From positions 1 through 9,110 of the forward strand of contig DASPTT010000075.1 of assembly GCA_035623275.1 (NCBI GenBank): 9,110 nt of DNA. Reading direction: 5' to 3'. The translations under genes were made by a program, and so were the position numbers. The notes beneath the pieces are model-generated. The model saw only the letters and a program-made list of their open reading frames with translations. It searched no databases and was not told the origin of the DNA. Source of the DNA: DASPTT01 sp035623275. Lineage in GTDB: Bacteria; Actinomycetota; Acidimicrobiia; Acidimicrobiales; UBA8190. Positions 6,752 to 9,110 of the stretch are shown here, one piece after another; the stretch's first letter is position 1; the number at the start of each line of letters is the position of its first letter.

Positions 6752-6768
6752 ACGTGCGGCGTGTCAGG
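6752..6768. promoter_or_regulatory. Degenerate second operator copy
   Basis: CGGCGTGTCAG at 6757-6767 is an exact direct copy of 6725-6735, 32 bp away (about three helical turns). The left arm is degraded (ACGTGC instead of TCTGAC). It lies just upstream of the proposed -10 of the NRDE gene, so it could be a weak second site for the same regulator or a chance leftover. Confidence 0.35.
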
Positions 6769-6773
6769 CGTTC

Positions 6774-6786
6774 TACCGTGAGCAGC
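6774..6786 (+). promoter_or_regulatory. Probable leaderless -10 of the NRDE gene
   Basis: TACCGT (6774-6779) fits TANNNT and is followed by exactly seven bases and the GTG at 6787. No good -35 and no ribosome binding site are visible. This mirrors the arrangement of the divergent amidohydrolase promoter. Confidence 0.4.
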
Positions 6787-7566
6787 GTGTGCCTCCTCGT
6801 CGTCGTGTCCCGCATGGCCCCCGATGCGCCCATGGTGGTCGGCGCCAACCGCGACGAGCGCCGGGACCGGCCGGCGACAGCGGCGACGGTGCTGCGGCCG
6901 CACCACCCTCGGATCGTCGGCGGCCGGGACGAGCTGGCCGGCGGGACCTGGCTGGCCGTGAACGAGCACGGGGTGGTGGCCGGGCTGACGAACAGGCCCA
7001 CGCCCGACGGGCGGGACCCGACGAAGCGCTCGCGTGGCGAGCTCCCGCTGGCCCTCGCATCCCACGTCGACGCCCGGGGCGCGGTCGAGGAATTGGCGGC
7101 ACGCGTCCGACCGGAGGACTACAACCCGGCCTGGCTCCTCGTCGGCGACCGGACCTCGCTCTTCTACGTCGACATGACCGACGGCTCACGCCCGGAGGTC
7201 GACGAGCTCGGACCGGGCGTCCACATCCTCGAGAACAACCCCTTGGGTGCCGACTCGCCCAAGAGCGCCAACGTCCGGCGCCTACTCGGTACCGTCCCGT
7301 CGCACGACAGCGACACCCTCGTCGAGCACCTCATGTCCGTCCTCGTGGACCACACGATCCCCGACGGCGTCGGTGGGCTGCCGGAAGGCGTCGACCCCTC
7401 CGTGTTCGCCGCGTGCGTGCACACCTCGCAGTACGGCACCCGATCCTCCGCGCTGGTGCGAGTCTCGTCCGATCCACTCGCGCGGCCCGCTATCGCCGTC
7501 GCCGACGGGCATCCGTGCACGTCGAGCTTCGTGGACGTGTCGGCGCTCTGGGAGGCTCGCGGCTGA
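6787..7566 (+). CDS. NRDE family protein (TANGO2-like)
   Basis: A 259-residue protein of the NRDE/TANGO2 family. Seen: N-terminal (M)CLLVVVS with Cys2; the name-giving GANRDER (19-25, NRDE at 21-24) followed by DRP; GGTWLAVNEHG (52-62); GLTNRP (66-71); SRGEL (82-86); and near the C-terminus a TSSF stretch. Family length is usually about 250-270, so it is complete. The family has a conserved Cys2 and is thought to share the Ntn-hydrolase fold; eukaryotic members are linked to haem and lipid/CoA metabolism, and the bacterial role is unknown. GTG 6787 is chosen because it makes Cys the second residue, as in the family, and fits a TANNNT -10 seven bases upstream. An in-frame GTG at 6778 would add three residues. 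It is a single gene, divergent from the amidohydrolase operon and convergent with the second acyl-CoA dehydrogenase pair. Confidence 0.88.
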   Translation: MCLLVVVSRMAPDAPMVVGANRDERRDRPATAATVLRPHHPRIVGGRDELAGGTWLAVNEHGVVAGLTNRPTPDGRDPTKRSRGELPLALASHVDARGAVEELAARVRPEDYNPAWLLVGDRTSLFYVDMTDGSRPEVDELGPGVHILENNPLGADSPKSANVRRLLGTVPSHDSDTLVEHLMSVLVDHTIPDGVGGLPEGVDPSVFAACVHTSQYGTRSSALVRVSSDPLARPAIAVADGHPCTSSFVDVSALWEARG

Positions 7567-7585
7567 GCTCCGAGCAGGCCGCGAG
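7556..7585. terminator. Bidirectional hairpin between convergent genes
   Basis: CTCGCGGC (7556-7563) pairs perfectly with GCCGCGAG (7578-7585) across a 14-base loop. It covers the NRDE stop codon and most of the 22-bp gap to the end of the convergent small acyl-CoA dehydrogenase gene. There is no T-run on either side, so it would work as a stem-only terminator for both directions, if at all. Confidence 0.45.
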
Positions 7586-7588
7586 GGT

Positions 7589-8638
7589 TCAGGCCGGAAG
7601 GGCCTGGGACCGCGCCGCGGCGGCCAGCGCGAGGACACGGGCGCGATGCGCCGGTGCGTCGCCCCAGGCCGCGGCCAGCGACCATGCCCGCTTCATCCAG
7701 AGATGCAGGTCGTGCTCCCACGTGTAACCGATGGCACCGTGCACCTGGAGCGCGATCCGAGCGGCGCTGAGCGCCGCGTCCGAGGCCTGCGCCTTGGCCA
7801 TCGACGCGTGGAGGGACGCGTCCGGCGTCCGGCGTGCGACGGACCAGGCCGCCCGGTAGACGAGGGGTCGGGAGAACTCCAACCCGATGAGGACGTTCGA
7901 CAAATGGTGCTTCACCGCCTGGAAGGAACCGATCGCCCTGCCGAACTGCCGGCGCTCCTGCGCGTACTGCGCGGCCATGGCGATCATCCGGTCGGTGACA
8001 CCCAGAAGAACCGCTGCCGCACCGAGCGCAGCACGGTCCGCCGTCGTGGCCAGGAGGTGGGCGGACTCCTCCCCGGAGGCGAGAAGCGTCGCCGGCGACG
8101 GGTCCCACCGGACCCGGGCGAGGCGCCACGATCCGTCGAGCGCGGTGAGAGGCTCCTGGTGCACCGCATCGGCCGGCACCGCGTGGATCGACCCCGACGT
8201 CTCGAGCAGCATGAGGTGTGCCCCGGCCGCTGCGGGCACGCCAGGCGCGTCGCAGACGCCGACCGTGGCCACCGTCTCCCCGGACGCCACGCGGGGCAAC
8301 CACTCCTCCCGGGCCGCCTCCGCCCGGTCGCCGGAGGCGTCCACGAGCAGCGGCACGGCCAGCGCCGTGGTCTCCAGGAGGGGCTCGGGGAGGCCGGCAC
8401 GTCCCGCCTCCTCGAGGAGCAGCACTAGGTCGACCTCGTCCAGACCGAGGCCACCGTAGGGCTCCGGCACCGTGAGGCCGACGACGCCCATCTCGGCGAG
8501 CGATTCCCAGCGCGACTGCGACCAGCCGAAGGGCGACTCCCATGCGGCTCGGATGTCCGACGGCCCGCACTCCTTGTCGGCCAGGGCCCGTAGCTGGGTG
8601 CGGAACTCGAGCTGGTGCTCGTCGAAGGCGAATTCCAC
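7589..8638 (-). CDS. Acyl-CoA dehydrogenase family protein, second small subunit
   Basis: A 349-residue acyl-CoA dehydrogenase-like protein, paralogous to the one at 3288-4283. Seen: FDEHQLEFRTQLRALA (5-20); VPEPYGGLGLDEVDLVLLLEEAGRA (57-81); a short middle region without the SEPxAGSD flavin signature; QERRQFGRAIGSFQAVKH (227-244); and QVHGAIGYTWEHDLHLW (298-314). Both known catalytic-base positions lack Glu: Ala in DRAALGAA (201-208), where isovaleryl-CoA dehydrogenase has it, and AAAWGDAPA (322-330), where medium-chain enzymes have YEGT. It is therefore probably the non-catalytic partner in a heteromer. It starts with GTG 15 bp after the large-subunit stop. The leader GCGGACGA before the start is shared with the first pair, which suggests descent from one duplicated gene pair. 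Substrate unknown. Confidence 0.92.
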   Translation of the reverse strand: MEFAFDEHQLEFRTQLRALADKECGPSDIRAAWESPFGWSQSRWESLAEMGVVGLTVPEPYGGLGLDEVDLVLLLEEAGRAGLPEPLLETTALAVPLLVDASGDRAEAAREEWLPRVASGETVATVGVCDAPGVPAAAGAHLMLLETSGSIHAVPADAVHQEPLTALDGSWRLARVRWDPSPATLLASGEESAHLLATTADRAALGAAAVLLGVTDRMIAMAAQYAQERRQFGRAIGSFQAVKHHLSNVLIGLEFSRPLVYRAAWSVARRTPDASLHASMAKAQASDAALSAARIALQVHGAIGYTWEHDLHLWMKRAWSLAAAWGDAPAHRARVLALAAAARSQALPA

Positions 8639-8653
8639 CGTCGTCCGCCCGGT

Positions 8654-9110
8654 TCAGCCCCGCGGGAGCCCGAGCACGCGCTCGGCGATCACGTTCCGCT
8701 GGATCTCGTTCGTGCCCGCGTAGATCGGCCCGGCCAGGGCGAAGAGGAAGCCGTCGAGCCACGGAGCGGGGCGGCCGTCCTCGCCGAGGAGACCCGCACC
8801 GTCGCCGAGCAGCGCCATGGCCGCCTCGTGGATGGCGAGATCGGTCTCGGACCAGAAGACCTTGTTCATCGAGTTCTCGGGTCCGACCTGGCCGCCCGCG
8901 CGCACCTTCGTCGCCGTCCAGTACGTGTGCAGCCGGTACGCCTCCGCGTCGACATAGGCGCGGGCCACGGCGTCGGCGACCCGACTCGCCCTCGCCGGAT
9001 CGCCTGCCGCATGACGCGTGTACAGATCGACGAGGCGGCCGGCCGCCTCGGTGTAACGCGCCGGGCTCCGCAGTGAAAGGCCCCGCTCGGAACCGGCGGT
9101 CGCCATGGCC
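8654..9110 (-). CDS. Acyl-CoA dehydrogenase, second large subunit (5' truncated by window)
   Basis: Only the C-terminal helical domain, about 150 residues, is inside the window; the frame is open to the edge. SERGLSLRSPARY near the edge matches SFERG of the first large subunit, so the codon at 9088-9086 is the likely catalytic Glu. The ATG at 9106 aligns with an internal Met of that protein (Met240) and is not the start. Further motifs: AEAYRLHTYW; SMNKVFWSETDLAIHEAAMALLG; and IYAGTNEIQRN followed by AERVLGLPRG at the end. The medium-chain-type Glu is Ala (YAGT), as expected if the base is in the ERG position. It is followed 15 bp later by its presumed small partner, in the same order as the other pair. 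Confidence 0.92.
   Translation of the reverse strand, partial: AMATAGSERGLSLRSPARYTEAAGRLVDLYTRHAAGDPARASRVADAVARAYVDAEAYRLHTYWTATKVRAGGQVGPENSMNKVFWSETDLAIHEAAMALLGDGAGLLGEDGRPAPWLDGFLFALAGPIYAGTNEIQRNVIAERVLGLPRG

Noticed and set aside
7164..8762. A 532-codon minus-strand open frame overlapping the second dehydrogenase pair and the NRDE gene
   Set aside because: It is an out-of-frame shadow; its translation is Arg/Gly/Ala-rich and carries no motif, while the overlapping frames show clear family signatures.
8654..9106. Stand-alone 150-residue protein starting at ATG 9106
   Set aside because: The Met aligns with an internal Met of the first large dehydrogenase subunit and the frame is open to the edge, so it is a truncated gene and not a short one.

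Overview
The window is high-GC, densely coding DNA with GTG starts, AGGAGG-type ribosome binding sites, possible leaderless promoters, a DUF222-HNH gene, an F420-type luciferase-like oxidoreductase and paired acyl-CoA dehydrogenases. Together these point to an actinobacterium, possibly an Acidimicrobiia-like or mycobacteria-like lineage. The exact taxon cannot be read from the sequence. There is no tRNA, rRNA, CRISPR array, insertion sequence or recognisable prophage gene.

Layout. Positions 1-115 hold two inverted repeats downstream of a leftward gene. A secreted Ser-rich lipoprotein gene (116-871, minus) is divergent from a DUF222/HNH endonuclease-like gene (934-2277, plus). Next comes a tight four-gene minus-strand operon, read right to left: amidohydrolase-2 protein (6698-5496), large acyl-CoA dehydrogenase subunit (5479-4292), small acyl-CoA dehydrogenase-like subunit (4283-3288) and LLM-class flavin/F420 oxidoreductase (3261-2290). 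Its gaps are 16, 8 and 26 bp. The operon is divergent from an NRDE/TANGO2-family gene (6787-7566, plus). That gene converges on a second minus-strand large/small acyl-CoA dehydrogenase pair (the large subunit runs off the right edge at 9110; the small subunit is 8638-7589).

How it fits together. The operon looks like a catabolic module for a CoA-activated substrate: an alpha/beta-type heteromeric acyl-CoA dehydrogenase, a TIM-barrel metallohydrolase or decarboxylase, and an F420/FMN redox enzyme. Similar gene sets occur in actinobacterial steroid, terpenoid and cyclic-compound degradation, but the substrate cannot be read here. The second pair has the same large-then-small order and the same kind of gene junction, so it is probably a paralogous enzyme for another acyl-CoA.

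The most notable non-coding signal is in the 88-bp gap between the amidohydrolase and NRDE genes. A perfect palindrome, TCTGAC-N5-GTCAGA, overlies the -35 of a likely leaderless promoter. A degenerate second copy lies 32 bp away, near a second candidate leaderless promoter. A closely similar palindrome sits at the left edge of the window (12-26), with TA at about the spacing expected for a -10. This suggests one TetR-like regulator controlling more than one transcription unit. I found no convincing wholly new system; the genes belong to known families.
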